Shown: piece by piece, positions 15,201 through 24,363 of the stretch | Position numbering within the stretch: position 1 is the stretch's first letter | Layout of the letters: each line of letters begins with the position of its first letter | NCBI RefSeq assembly: GCF_018128065.1 | Contig: NZ_CP072359.1 | Location: forward strand, 310,001 to 374,000 | Reading direction: 5' to 3' | Origin: Prevotella melaninogenica | GTDB taxonomy: Bacteria; Bacteroidota; Bacteroidia; Bacteroidales; Bacteroidaceae | Length of the DNA: 64,000 nucleotides | Translations under genes and position numbers: made by a program | Notes under the pieces: model-generated | Database searches by the model: none | Seen by the model: the letters and a program-made list of their open reading frames with translations, nothing else | Told to the model about the DNA's origin: nothing

Positions 15201-16629
15201 ACTATCAAGTGGACTTGGAAGTGTCTTAGGAATTGTTGCACAGCTTCCAAAGTTGATCCTGGATCTCATCAACGGAATAAAAAACTTTGTCACAGGTATT
15301 CTTAATGCAATTACGGAGATTCTCTCTCTTCGATGGATAGACGGTTTGGTCAATGCTATCTTAGCAGCCATTGGTAATCTTATCAATGCTATATTTGATT
15401 TACCTGAAAATCTCTTCAAAGTGATAGAGTCTATTATCGTGAAAGGCATTGGTGGTCTTCTTAATACCATCTTTGGACGTGTATTCAATATACTCTCATT
15501 CGGTGCGTTGAGTTCCAAAGGTCCCAGTGAATGGTTTACAAATTCCAATGAGGAAGAAGTTGCAGACAGCATAGATCGACTTACTAAGCGTAACGAACTG
15601 TTGGAGCAGGCTATCAAAGACCTCACTGATGAGATGAAAACTTCTCGTGGGGCTACTGCTATTCGCATCTCTGATGATGCAGAGAAACTGCAACGTGAGA
15701 CGATTGATAACTATCGTGGTATAGCACAGGCACAGGCTTCCTATCATTCTTCCCATCGTAGTTTCAATTACTATTGGGGTGGCTTTAACGAGGAACAAAT
15801 AGCTCGCCTGAGTACACAGATGGGTAGGCAGTGGAATGGTAACATTTGGAACCTCAGTCCAGAGGAAATGAAGATGCTCCGCTCCAATGTCGATATGTGG
15901 AAGACCATTGAAGATACTGGTAAAGGCGGTTATGGTGGTAGGGTGATAGAGAAGCTCAATGACTATATAGAGCAGGCAGGTAAGCTGAAAGATATTACGG
16001 ATGCTCTTTACGAGAACCTAACCACAACAACAAAGGATAATGTCTTCGATGACTTCCTTAATTCGCTCTATGGGCTCGCTAATGGGTCTGAGAAAGTGTT
16101 TGACGAGATTGCCGAGAACTGGCAAGTCATGGTAAACAAGATGGCTGTCAATAACCTTGTTGGTGCTAAGTTTCAAAAAAGACTTGAATCTTGGTATAAG
16201 AATCTTGCTGAACTTAACAAATCACGTACTACTGGCGAGTTGACAGATATTGAGTATCGTCAACGCCTTGAAGCATTAAAACGTGAGTATGACGAATACG
16301 TAAAAAGTGCACAGAGCGACCTTGAACAACTTAGACAAGAAGGTATCATTAAAGAAACAAAAGAAGGTGGTACCACGCAACAGGGTAAGAGTGGAGCTTT
16401 TATGGCAATGAGTCAAGACCAAGCGACAAAACTTGAGGGGTTGTTCGTGAGTGGTCAGATACATTGGGCAAACATTGATGACCATGTTGAAGATGTAGCA
16501 GCAAAAATGAATGCTGCACAGGAACATCTCCGAAAGATAGAAGAGAATACTGGTAGTAGTGCAGCCTCTTTGAAGATAATAGGCGATGATATTAAAAGGA
16601 TAATTCGTGACGGTGTAAAAGTAAAGTAA
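12244..16629 (+). CDS. Phage tape measure protein
   Basis: A 1461-residue protein, the largest of the phage. It has long coiled coils at residues ~20-260 and ~620-800, a hydrophobic segment near 345-375 (ALMATLTLGLSLVITGIIAAW) and a second long hydrophobic region near 990-1100, the usual mark of tape measures that insert in the host membrane during DNA ejection. The N-terminal coiled coil contains two similar repeats ending in GKAQAEILADL and GSAQEELLAEI. A Lys/Thr linker near 574-590 comes from two copies of a 15-bp repeat (13966-13995). The length would predict a siphovirus tail of roughly 200 nm. Confidence 0.85.
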   Translation: MKPVEIEFLMRDNLTAGLDKSKMSVEQLLGAARRASLVINAKITEQRKVIDGVNSDLEKMQRKLQTMKPGSAQEELLAEISACKKVLNEEIGALQQLEKEHLQAKQGVEQLAQEYQKISISEETAAASCKSLTDRIVEQKAIIKQTEADVKALQKAYDTSAPGKAQAEILADLNAAKKALQEDKGVLEELTEAQNRSKESNQRLSRQLRELQNDMARMRLNGQQNTEEYQKMAEKAAQLSDTLGDLRAQTSILANDDANLQGFISGVNGLSGAFTTATGVMSLFASENENLLKIQARVQSVMAITMGLQQVFNALNKDSAFRLVTVTKAKELLTAANYRLATSLGISNAAATALMATLTLGLSLVITGIIAAWNELSDAQEEAAKKAQERVEIESQGRAEMIKTRFEIDTTREALKNFAGSKEEEKQKCEEMNRKYGEAFGYYDTVAQWYDVLTEKAEQYIQMLFLQAKVQALVNKAVETDDKLAKHKGTKPGNAESDIAGYEKFGLAMYTNYDPKFNAISAIEKANKQAYNKKTKELEAERDGYLKQAADLQKEAANIGKSASIGGHVSPSGTKKTKVKKTKVKKPKDTKREENRIANELLALQQKNRQAEIDLLEEGSEKKRRQIRENYEKEREELIKQEKMWRAAQKGQLTKQQEEALATARSLAAKKKKEDEAEIAKEETKKRLEMQRDEVQAMSDYLRKYGSFQQQKLAIAQDTAQKIAEIDASEVSETTKKWQKAQILKEQQQKEASMSFEEISRGIDWNALFSGVGSLSQEMMRPMMEQLRAYIETDDYRNADAQTQQAVTDLIQQLRQYIGTDQSVTWQKLDEELKAFTNSVAVYDRAVKAEEAAVRTREEGKKKLSTGAITSEEYKVLEEKAEELGNATVKAHENMEAFGTALNRTSEEIANFTSGLTTTLNNAKGWKGVEGFSGVQQSVGQIDQLKGTLDSILPQMGEGMAKTIGSTVSNTMGSAMSSLGGGLSKLLSSGLGSVLGIVAQLPKLILDLINGIKNFVTGILNAITEILSLRWIDGLVNAILAAIGNLINAIFDLPENLFKVIESIIVKGIGGLLNTIFGRVFNILSFGALSSKGPSEWFTNSNEEEVADSIDRLTKRNELLEQAIKDLTDEMKTSRGATAIRISDDAEKLQRETIDNYRGIAQAQASYHSSHRSFNYYWGGFNEEQIARLSTQMGRQWNGNIWNLSPEEMKMLRSNVDMWKTIEDTGKGGYGGRVIEKLNDYIEQAGKLKDITDALYENLTTTTKDNVFDDFLNSLYGLANGSEKVFDEIAENWQVMVNKMAVNNLVGAKFQKRLESWYKNLAELNKSRTTGELTDIEYRQRLEALKREYDEYVKSAQSDLEQLRQEGIIKETKEGGTTQQGKSGAFMAMSQDQATKLEGLFVSGQIHWANIDDHVEDVAAKMNAAQEHLRKIEENTGSSAASLKIIGDDIKRIIRDGVKVK

Positions 16630-16630
16630 C

Positions 16631-17095
16631 ATGACAAAGATATTAGAAGGACAAGTGCTGGTTAACGGCATCGACATTTGGAAAGAATATGGCGTGTTTC
16701 TCACTGAAGAAAAGAAAGGAGGTAGAGAAAACCTTAATGCTATCCTTACTCCAAGCAAAGCAAAGGAGCATGTTGGAGTAGATATTCGTGAGCATAATGG
16801 AAAGAAGTATTCTCAAGTACTTAGCCCTGCTAATGTAGAGCGTGATATAACGTTACACTTTGCTCTATATGCTGCTACACGTGAGGTCTGGCTACAGAAA
16901 TATATGGCTTTTATTCGTTTTCTTAAAGCAGGTGATAAGGGTTGGTTGACTGTCAAGTTTCGAGAGTTAAACCTAAGTGTAAAGGTGTTTTTCCTTGATT
17001 GCAGTTCTTATCGCTCTCTTACCTATCTCTGGAAAGAGGGTGTTCAGGCAAGTAGTTTCAAGGTGAAATTCAGAGAACCAAATCCAATTTTATAA
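16631..17095 (+). CDS. Distal tail protein-like (Dit)
   Basis: A 154-residue protein starting one base after the tape-measure stop. The N-terminal beta domain (VLVNGIDIWKEYGVFL) and the SPANVERDITLHFALYA segment followed by a helix resemble Dit proteins, which form the hexameric hub between tail tube and tip. The position tape measure - Dit - large hub protein is standard in siphophages. It lacks an obvious carbohydrate-binding extension. Confidence 0.6.
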   Translation: MTKILEGQVLVNGIDIWKEYGVFLTEEKKGGRENLNAILTPSKAKEHVGVDIREHNGKKYSQVLSPANVERDITLHFALYAATREVWLQKYMAFIRFLKAGDKGWLTVKFRELNLSVKVFFLDCSSYRSLTYLWKEGVQASSFKVKFREPNPIL

Positions 17096-17118
17096 CACAA
17101 TTCTAACACTATTTAAAT

Positions 17119-20100
17119 ATGCTTCTAACACTGTTTGATAGTAATAAACAAGTTAAAGTTACATTCGAACCATCAGAAAGTAGCACACAGGACAAGGAGA
17201 TTCAAGGCGATAACCTTTTGAAACTTTCCTTTACCTTGTATGAGTGTATCTCCATAGACGTGAATGATTATCTCGACTATGAGGGCGAACGTTATTGGGC
17301 TACTGAAAAATATGTCCCTTCACAAAAGAGCACTATGGAGTGGGAATATAGTTTTCAAATGAAAGGCATAGAGAGCCTTATTACTCGCTTCTTGGTTCTC
17401 AATAATACCGATGGTGAGAATGAAGCAGTATTCTCTCTGACGGCTCGTCCAATTGATCACATGCGCCTCATTGTTAAGAATATCAATGAAGGTATGGATG
17501 GACTTACAAATTTTAAGGTTGGTATTGTTGAGGGAACGGAGAACATTACGATAGAATACACTGGTAAGTATTGTAATGATGGACTGAAGGAACTTGCTGA
17601 TGCAGTACATACTGAATGGTGGTTTGATGGACAGACAGTGAACTTATGTCGATGTGAACATGGTGAGGAACTTACCTTAGGTTATGATAAGGGACTTGTG
17701 TCTCTTGATCGTGATATGGCTGATGGTGCTAAGTTCTATACAAGGCTATTCCCTATAGGAAGTTCACGCAATATTGACAGTGCAAAGTATGGGCATAGTC
17801 GCCTGATGTTACCTAACGGAGAAAAGTATGTCGATGTGAATGTTGAGAAATACGGTATTATTCATCATTATGAGCAAGCTGCCTTTGCGAATATTTATCC
17901 TCATCGTATAGGCGTTGTAAGTAGTGTGCGACAAAAAGAAGTAAAAGACAATGACGGTAAACCATTTACTATCTATTACTTCAAAGACTCTGAATTGAAC
18001 TTCGACCCTAATAAGTATGAAATTGCCAACTTGGTAAAGCGTGTCTCTTTTCAAGAAGGAAGCGAACTTGCTGGTTTAGGAACAGATGCAGACCATTACT
18101 TTGAGGTAAATTTCAATAGTGAGACCAAAGAGTTTGAAATTATCACGATATGGCCATATAATGATGGAACACAATTACCTGGGGGAGTCTTAATTCCAAA
18201 GGTCGGTGACAAGTATATACTATGGAACCTAAGAATGCCAGACGAATATTATACATTGGCAGAGCAGGAACTGCGTGAAGCTGTAGAGAAGTATAATCAG
18301 AAAAATGCTCTTGATGTGTCACGTTATAAAGCACCGACAGATCATGTCTGGATAGAAGATAATCATATTGACTTATTTGTTGGACGTCGTATCCGCTTAG
18401 AGAGTTCTGAATATTTTCCTAAGACTGGTTATCGGAAAAGTCGTATTACTCGTATCAGTCGAGAACTGAACCTGCCAGGAAAGATGGATATTGAAATCAG
18501 TGATGCACTCTCTACAAGCGTGATGACAAAGGTAAGTGAATCTATAACTGAGGTGAGGAACTACACTGGAGCCTTAGTTGGTGCATTGAATGTTCCAGAC
18601 TTAATACAGAGTGGAGATACAACTAAACCTGCAGATACGAATATCTACAGTGCTCGTCGTACTCATAAAGAGTTTCTTTCTAAGACAGCTGAAGATGTCG
18701 CTACGAAGTTTATAACCTTCCTTGAAGGTATCGGCCTTGGAGTGAATGGGCAATTCTCAATCAATGCTGATGGTGTAGCACTACTATCTCGCATACTCAT
18801 TGGTAACTTCTCCAAAGGGGCATCAGGCGCAGGTATCTATGCAGATGAGCAAGGTAACTACCATATTGAAGGTGATTACCTACATGTGCGCAAGCAGCTG
18901 ACGGCAGAAGAGGTACAGCTGATGAAGTCGACACATATCAATGGTAAGGTAATCAACTCTCCTGGCAGCTTCACCATTTCCAAGGTTGAGAAAATAGATG
19001 GTGGCTGGAGGTGTTACTTCACCCAGCAGGATGGTGATGGACGGATGGTTAGCAATACCATGGGAATGGACGATTACGCTTATTGTGAGACCTTCAACTT
19101 TGTTAATCAGCAAGGTAATTTGTCAAATCACTATTGGCATCGACGTGTCTTCGGGCTCGGTACTGATTATGTGGACATCTGTGGCAATACAAATGCTGAC
19201 GATTACGCAAGTGGTAGCGATGAGCCTAAGGTAGGCGATGAAGTGTCAACATTGGGTAATAAGACAAATCCAGCACGCCAGCACGCAATTATTCAGGCAG
19301 CTGCAGGGACAGGCTCACCTTACTATCGTATGTATGTTGGCATCAACTCTTTCTCAATGCCTAAACCAAAGATTCAAATGAGTCCGACTGAAGGCTCTTG
19401 GTGGATGGTTACAGACGAACATGGCAACGATATGCCGATGGAGGAGTACATAGCCTCTTTGAAATCACAACTTAACGCTGTGCAAGATCAGGCAGACAAG
19501 CAAATCGTAATATGGTTCGGTGATACTGTGCCAACAGCCTCAACAGAGCCTGCCAGTGAGTGGACAGACGAATCTACAAAGGAGATGCACCTGCATGACA
19601 TCTATTATAATAGAAGTTACGCAGAGACAGGTGGAGGTCGGGCGTATTCATTTGAGAAGAGTCATGATAACACATACTCTTGGAAAGAAATAACCGACGC
19701 TGACGTGTTGAAGTCTCTCGAAGCTGCACAGAGAGCACAAGACACTGCTGATGGTAAGCGTAGGGTCTTCGTGCGTGAGCAGCCAGTTCCTCCATACGAC
19801 AAAGGCGATCAGTGGAGCAACGCTGCCTTTAAAGATAAATATAACAACGACCTGCTTGTCTGTGTACGGTCGAAAAAGAAAGATGACCCTTTCGATATAG
19901 AAGACTGGTACCCAGCACAGGCTCTTACATCTGCGCAGTTCAAGTCAGAACTCAAGACGGCTGCGGACAATATATCTGCTACGATTACAAGTCTGAAAGA
20001 TGGACTGATTGAAGTCGGATTTGAACTTGACGGCAAAAAGAAGACCTTTACCGTGACGGCTGAAAATTTCAAAGTTCAGACCCCGAAAGGCAAAGTTGCT

Positions 20101-20820
20101 TTGATGACATCGGATGGAAAGGTAAATGCTGAACTGATAGAGGCAAGAAGTCTTCGAACCGTACCAAGTAAAGAGGGCTTACATATCGAAATGTACGAGG
20201 GCACTTTTGATATTTTTACAAAAGACGAAAAGAAAGGCATCAGCATGACCGTTGATGCAGATGGCTATCCACATCTTATTTTCTTTGACAAGAAGGGGCA
20301 AGCAAAGTATGATCTTGGATATACTGGTCTGAAAGAACTTGTCTCGGCTTATCGTGCAGCCTATTGGACCAAACACACACTTGTTGAGGTTACAGGGAGG
20401 GGACTGGGAGCTGTCTATCCCAAAACAGGCAAGGGAAAGCTCTGGTACCAGTACCACGCCCCTTATCACTATGCGACAGGCAAACTCGGAGAGCATGCCG
20501 AGGAGGATGGAAGACTATTTGAGCTTGAGTCATTCGGCTCTCCGATACAGGATGGTTGGTACACAAATGAGAATCTTGAGGGTAAGTTCCTCGTAGGTGG
20601 TAATGACATGATTGACAACGAAGACCCTCATGGTGTTCCCAAACCACGTGTATATGGGGTCAAGATCTATAAAGTCGAAAGCGGAAAATTCAGCGGAGAG
20701 GCGACCTTTGTATGGTTCAAGGTTGAGAACGGCAGAACGTCATTCTGCGACTTAGACGGCAGTCCGCTGGTTGTACAAGGGGGATTATTGCAGAATTACC
20801 CATTCAAGTTGGATTTCTGA
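17119..20820 (+). CDS. Tail hub / tail-tip protein (Tal-like)
   Basis: A 1233-residue protein following the Dit-like gene. Residues ~1-480 resemble the phage hub domain (gp27/Tal type), with the text GKYCNDGLKELADAVHTEWW and a long beta-rich part. The rest is a series of beta-rich modules, with a coiled stretch near 730-760 and a repeat-rich C-terminal region (NISATITSLKDGLIEVGFEL). No clear peptidoglycan hydrolase motif is seen, so a lytic role is not claimed. Its stop overlaps the next ATG (ATGA). Confidence 0.65.
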   Translation: MLLTLFDSNKQVKVTFEPSESSTQDKEIQGDNLLKLSFTLYECISIDVNDYLDYEGERYWATEKYVPSQKSTMEWEYSFQMKGIESLITRFLVLNNTDGENEAVFSLTARPIDHMRLIVKNINEGMDGLTNFKVGIVEGTENITIEYTGKYCNDGLKELADAVHTEWWFDGQTVNLCRCEHGEELTLGYDKGLVSLDRDMADGAKFYTRLFPIGSSRNIDSAKYGHSRLMLPNGEKYVDVNVEKYGIIHHYEQAAFANIYPHRIGVVSSVRQKEVKDNDGKPFTIYYFKDSELNFDPNKYEIANLVKRVSFQEGSELAGLGTDADHYFEVNFNSETKEFEIITIWPYNDGTQLPGGVLIPKVGDKYILWNLRMPDEYYTLAEQELREAVEKYNQKNALDVSRYKAPTDHVWIEDNHIDLFVGRRIRLESSEYFPKTGYRKSRITRISRELNLPGKMDIEISDALSTSVMTKVSESITEVRNYTGALVGALNVPDLIQSGDTTKPADTNIYSARRTHKEFLSKTAEDVATKFITFLEGIGLGVNGQFSINADGVALLSRILIGNFSKGASGAGIYADEQGNYHIEGDYLHVRKQLTAEEVQLMKSTHINGKVINSPGSFTISKVEKIDGGWRCYFTQQDGDGRMVSNTMGMDDYAYCETFNFVNQQGNLSNHYWHRRVFGLGTDYVDICGNTNADDYASGSDEPKVGDEVSTLGNKTNPARQHAIIQAAAGTGSPYYRMYVGINSFSMPKPKIQMSPTEGSWWMVTDEHGNDMPMEEYIASLKSQLNAVQDQADKQIVIWFGDTVPTASTEPASEWTDESTKEMHLHDIYYNRSYAETGGGRAYSFEKSHDNTYSWKEITDADVLKSLEAAQRAQDTADGKRRVFVREQPVPPYDKGDQWSNAAFKDKYNNDLLVCVRSKKKDDPFDIEDWYPAQALTSAQFKSELKTAADNISATITSLKDGLIEVGFELDGKKKTFTVTAENFKVQTPKGKVALMTSDGKVNAELIEARSLRTVPSKEGLHIEMYEGTFDIFTKDEKKGISMTVDADGYPHLIFFDKKGQAKYDLGYTGLKELVSAYRAAYWTKHTLVEVTGRGLGAVYPKTGKGKLWYQYHAPYHYATGKLGEHAEEDGRLFELESFGSPIQDGWYTNENLEGKFLVGGNDMIDNEDPHGVPKPRVYGVKIYKVESGKFSGEATFVWFKVENGRTSFCDLDGSPLVVQGGLLQNYPFKLDF

Positions 20821-21044
20821 TGAAACATATCAAGTTACATATCTCGGAAGCACAGCGTACAGAGAATAATCGCTTTGCACTGGTATCTATCCGTGGCATT
20901 GAAGATACTACGGGTGAGAGTTTTGCTTCTGCTCACCCAAAGCTATTACAAGATATTATCTGTCATGCGTTATCTCTTGCACATGGTATGGAGATAGAAG
21001 GCAACCATGGATTCACGTATGTATTTCCTTTTAAGTTATCATAG
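20820..21044 (+). CDS. Small tail-region protein, function unknown
   Basis: A 74-residue protein coupled by an ATGA overlap to the hub gene and followed two bases after its stop by the next large gene. It has a mixed alpha/beta text (IKLHISEAQRTENNRFALVS) and no known motif. Tight packing within the tail operon indicates that it is real. Confidence 0.6.
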   Translation: MKHIKLHISEAQRTENNRFALVSIRGIEDTTGESFASAHPKLLQDIICHALSLAHGMEIEGNHGFTYVFPFKLS

Positions 21045-21046
21045 AT

Positions 21047-24000
21047 ATGACAAAAAATATAGAACCGATATACATTGATCGCAAGTCAAAAGGCAATCAA
21101 CTCACTGCAGAGGAATTTAATAAAATTCCTGAGAAGGTTAACGAACTCATTGAAGCGCATAATACCGAAGAAGAGCGTGTGAAGAAGGTCGTGTCAAAGA
21201 ACCGCGCCTCGCTCGGACAGCTTTCCAACGTGAACACAGAGGTTGACGAACTCACCTCTGAGACCTGTGTACTCGTATGGAATGGCGATCAGTGGGTACC
21301 AATGAAGTTATCTGAACTCCCTATTGGGCAAGGTGGCGGAGGACAGCAGCAATCTATTCTATATTACTTACGTGCTGTCAATCAGTCGCCATCGACAACA
21401 TTATCGGCTTCTAAATCAGCCGGCGAATGTAGTATTAAGTTTATGTTCGTGTCTCGCACTAAGGATGTGGGACAGAGCGATTTTATCGACACAGGCGAGT
21501 GGGGAACGTATGAGATCTTCGCTAAGGCTGGCGATGGTACTTTCGTGTCTAAGGCTCGTGGTCGCTGTCAGTCGAATACGGTCACGACTGTTGATGTCTT
21601 CAAGTTCCTCGAATCAGGACAAAACAACATCATGGTAAAGATTACAGGTGAGGTGACGGGGCAAACCTCCCCTGCCTTGGTGTATTCAATCACATTGTCA
21701 GCTCTCTTTCTATCTATCTCAGAGTTCAATTGGTGGAAGGCTTATCAAGGCGACATTGTGCTGCCATGTTATATCAGTGGTAACATCTCTAAGACACTTC
21801 ATGTTAAGATTACAGGTGAAGGCTACAAGCAGACGTATGAACGTCAATTTGGAACGGCTACTTACACTTCTTCGCCTGTTGCTTACACCGTTCCTTTCAC
21901 GAACAAGACAGGTATCTTCCATCTTTCTGCGTGGCTCTCGAATGAAGATAATACGGTCCAAACTACACCAGTTGGATATGACTTCATGGCGGTAGCTAAT
22001 AACGAAGCGGTTAAGATGGTAGTCGTGAACAACAAGGCGGAGAAGCTACTTAACTGGTATGAGAATAAGGTGCTGGAGTACGCTGTATATGACGGTAAGG
22101 CAGTAACGACACCACTGTCTATCTTGATGAAGAAAGATAACGAGGTGCTGCAAGAGAACGTATCTGAAAATACGCTGACACAAACCAAGATGCAGTACAC
22201 GCTTTCGCTCGAGGTTGAGACGATTGATAACTCCGATTTCACTGCGTTAATCGGCTTTCGTACGCACCCAACAGACGAGGTGCGTTTGCGTGATGCAATT
22301 CCATTCCCAGTGGATAACTCACAAGGTTACTCTGCTACTGCTGGAGCGGTGTTCTATCTGAATGCGAAGAACAGAAACAACACCGATACCGACCGCAACG
22401 TCCTCCGCAATCTCATCAATGCAGAGCATATTGGTGCTGAGTGGCAAAACGTGGCTTTCTCACGCGATGGCTGGGTAACAGATGAAGAGGGTGCACGAAC
22501 ATTGCGACTGTTGGCTGGTTCACGATTGACGATTGACTACAAGCCGTTCGCCAAGGAGGCAGCACAATCGGGTAAAACTATTGAAATCGACTATCAGATC
22601 AACAACACGTCAGACTCTGATGCAGATTGTATCTCTATCGCTATGCCTTATCAGAAAGGTTATATCGGACTTAAGGTGAAGCCATCTTCTATTATGTTCG
22701 CAACTCGAAGTGAGCGTAACGCTGACGTACAAGCGATGAGCACTGATGATGGTGTGCGTATTCGCCTGGCACTCGTAATTAGTCCTAAGAAGTACACTTA
22801 CGTACTCAATGGCAATACGTACTACCTTAACCTTGTCTATCTCTACATTGACGGTGTAGAAGCTCGTAAGTTCGCTTACTTGCTTACAGACTCTGTGCAG
22901 ATAGGTTCTGGCGGTGGTATCGTAATAGGTTCTGATAGTGCTGATGTAGACCTTTACTCTGTGCGTATCTACGACAGTGCGATGGACGCTGCTAACGTTC
23001 ATCAGGACTATATCAATGCACTTGCTACTGTTGGCGAAAAGAGTACTGAGAAATTAGACAATGATATTTACGATACGCTCGGCACCACGGTTGACTTTGA
23101 TAAAGTGCGTGGTAAGGTAAATGTATTTACTTTCGATAAGCCATTGCCGGCTTATGAATATGGAAAGTCATATCGCCCAAAGGGTACGCTTGAGATATAC
23201 CCTAAAGATGGCAATACGAACCTTAACCGATTGACGATTACCAATCTTCAGCTGCAAGGGCAGGGAACATCATCTATGCTCTATTACCTTTGGAACTGGA
23301 AAGCGAAGGTGGCTAAGGACACGACCATCGTATATGAAGACGGACAAACTGCACAGAAGAAATTTGAACTCTTCAAGAACCTGCCGAAAATATCAAAGCT
23401 AACAGCAAAGAAGAATATCGCTTCTTCAATGCAATATCATAAGATGGGCAGCGTGAACTCATTTACTGACCTATGGAAGGCTGTTGGCTTGACAAACGAG
23501 GGTATCGAGCAGGACAGCGAAGCACGAGTATCTATCTATCAAGAGACATTCGTTGGATTTGAGAAGCAGACAGCAGAGGACGGAACTGTAACGTATAAGT
23601 TTGTCGGTCTGTTTACTGTCGGTCCAGATAAGGGCGATGCTGCCACTTTTGGTTATGACAAGGATTTGTTCCCTGACCTCTTATCAATTGAAGGCTCTGA
23701 TAACTCGCCACGTCTTACTCTGTTCCAGGTGCCTTGGGATAAACGGCGTATCCGTTACAACACGGAGGAGGAAGCCTATCAGTACCAAGTCAGCGAGTTA
23801 TCGTGGGAGAATTGCTGGGATTTGGACTATGCAGACCTCCCAGCGGATGATAAGACAACAGCAGACAATGAAACTCGTCAGCGTGCAGAACAACTTGTAG
23901 AGTCGTATATCACTGCTTATAATATAGTGTATCAGTGCAACACGTTCATTGAGCCTTTTAATGGCACACTTGAAGAACTGAACGCTGACCCACATTCAAC

Positions 24001-24361
24001 GCATATCGAATATTGGATAGCAAAGCAGGGCGACCCTAATCAATACAACCTATACTATTACGATAGCTTGTATAAGCGATTCTGTCCTTCGACACTCGAT
24101 AGCGGTGTGTCGGCGGTTAATCTTCGTCAGCAGTTAGTTGGCAATAAATACGGACTAACCGAAGCAATGTTCAACGCGGTTAGTGATGCTGCCCTGCTCA
24201 ATGAGTTATTCAAGTCAGCACGCATTCAGAAATTCCGTGCTGAGCAGCCACAGGACTGGGACATTATGGACCTGCTTTTTCATCAGTTATACGTAGAGTT
24301 GAAGGCAGCAACTGACAATTGTGCCAAGAACACATACCCGTATAACTTTAATGCAGAATAG
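21047..24361 (+). CDS. Large tail fibre / tip protein with LamG-like domain
   Basis: An 1104-residue structural protein. The N-terminal ~75 residues form a helical adaptor (EEFNKIPEKVNELIEAHN). The middle is repetitive beta sandwich, and residues ~480-660 resemble a LamG/concanavalin A-like module, with strands YTYVLNGNTYYLNLVYLYID and VDLYSVRIYDSAMDAANVHQ. The C-terminal third is a further conserved domain of the same fibre. It probably forms the distal tail with the following gene, from which it is separated by two bases. Receptor binding is inferred. Confidence 0.6.
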   Translation: MTKNIEPIYIDRKSKGNQLTAEEFNKIPEKVNELIEAHNTEEERVKKVVSKNRASLGQLSNVNTEVDELTSETCVLVWNGDQWVPMKLSELPIGQGGGGQQQSILYYLRAVNQSPSTTLSASKSAGECSIKFMFVSRTKDVGQSDFIDTGEWGTYEIFAKAGDGTFVSKARGRCQSNTVTTVDVFKFLESGQNNIMVKITGEVTGQTSPALVYSITLSALFLSISEFNWWKAYQGDIVLPCYISGNISKTLHVKITGEGYKQTYERQFGTATYTSSPVAYTVPFTNKTGIFHLSAWLSNEDNTVQTTPVGYDFMAVANNEAVKMVVVNNKAEKLLNWYENKVLEYAVYDGKAVTTPLSILMKKDNEVLQENVSENTLTQTKMQYTLSLEVETIDNSDFTALIGFRTHPTDEVRLRDAIPFPVDNSQGYSATAGAVFYLNAKNRNNTDTDRNVLRNLINAEHIGAEWQNVAFSRDGWVTDEEGARTLRLLAGSRLTIDYKPFAKEAAQSGKTIEIDYQINNTSDSDADCISIAMPYQKGYIGLKVKPSSIMFATRSERNADVQAMSTDDGVRIRLALVISPKKYTYVLNGNTYYLNLVYLYIDGVEARKFAYLLTDSVQIGSGGGIVIGSDSADVDLYSVRIYDSAMDAANVHQDYINALATVGEKSTEKLDNDIYDTLGTTVDFDKVRGKVNVFTFDKPLPAYEYGKSYRPKGTLEIYPKDGNTNLNRLTITNLQLQGQGTSSMLYYLWNWKAKVAKDTTIVYEDGQTAQKKFELFKNLPKISKLTAKKNIASSMQYHKMGSVNSFTDLWKAVGLTNEGIEQDSEARVSIYQETFVGFEKQTAEDGTVTYKFVGLFTVGPDKGDAATFGYDKDLFPDLLSIEGSDNSPRLTLFQVPWDKRRIRYNTEEEAYQYQVSELSWENCWDLDYADLPADDKTTADNETRQRAEQLVESYITAYNIVYQCNTFIEPFNGTLEELNADPHSTHIEYWIAKQGDPNQYNLYYYDSLYKRFCPSTLDSGVSAVNLRQQLVGNKYGLTEAMFNAVSDAALLNELFKSARIQKFRAEQPQDWDIMDLLFHQLYVELKAATDNCAKNTYPYNFNAE

Positions 24362-24363
24362 AT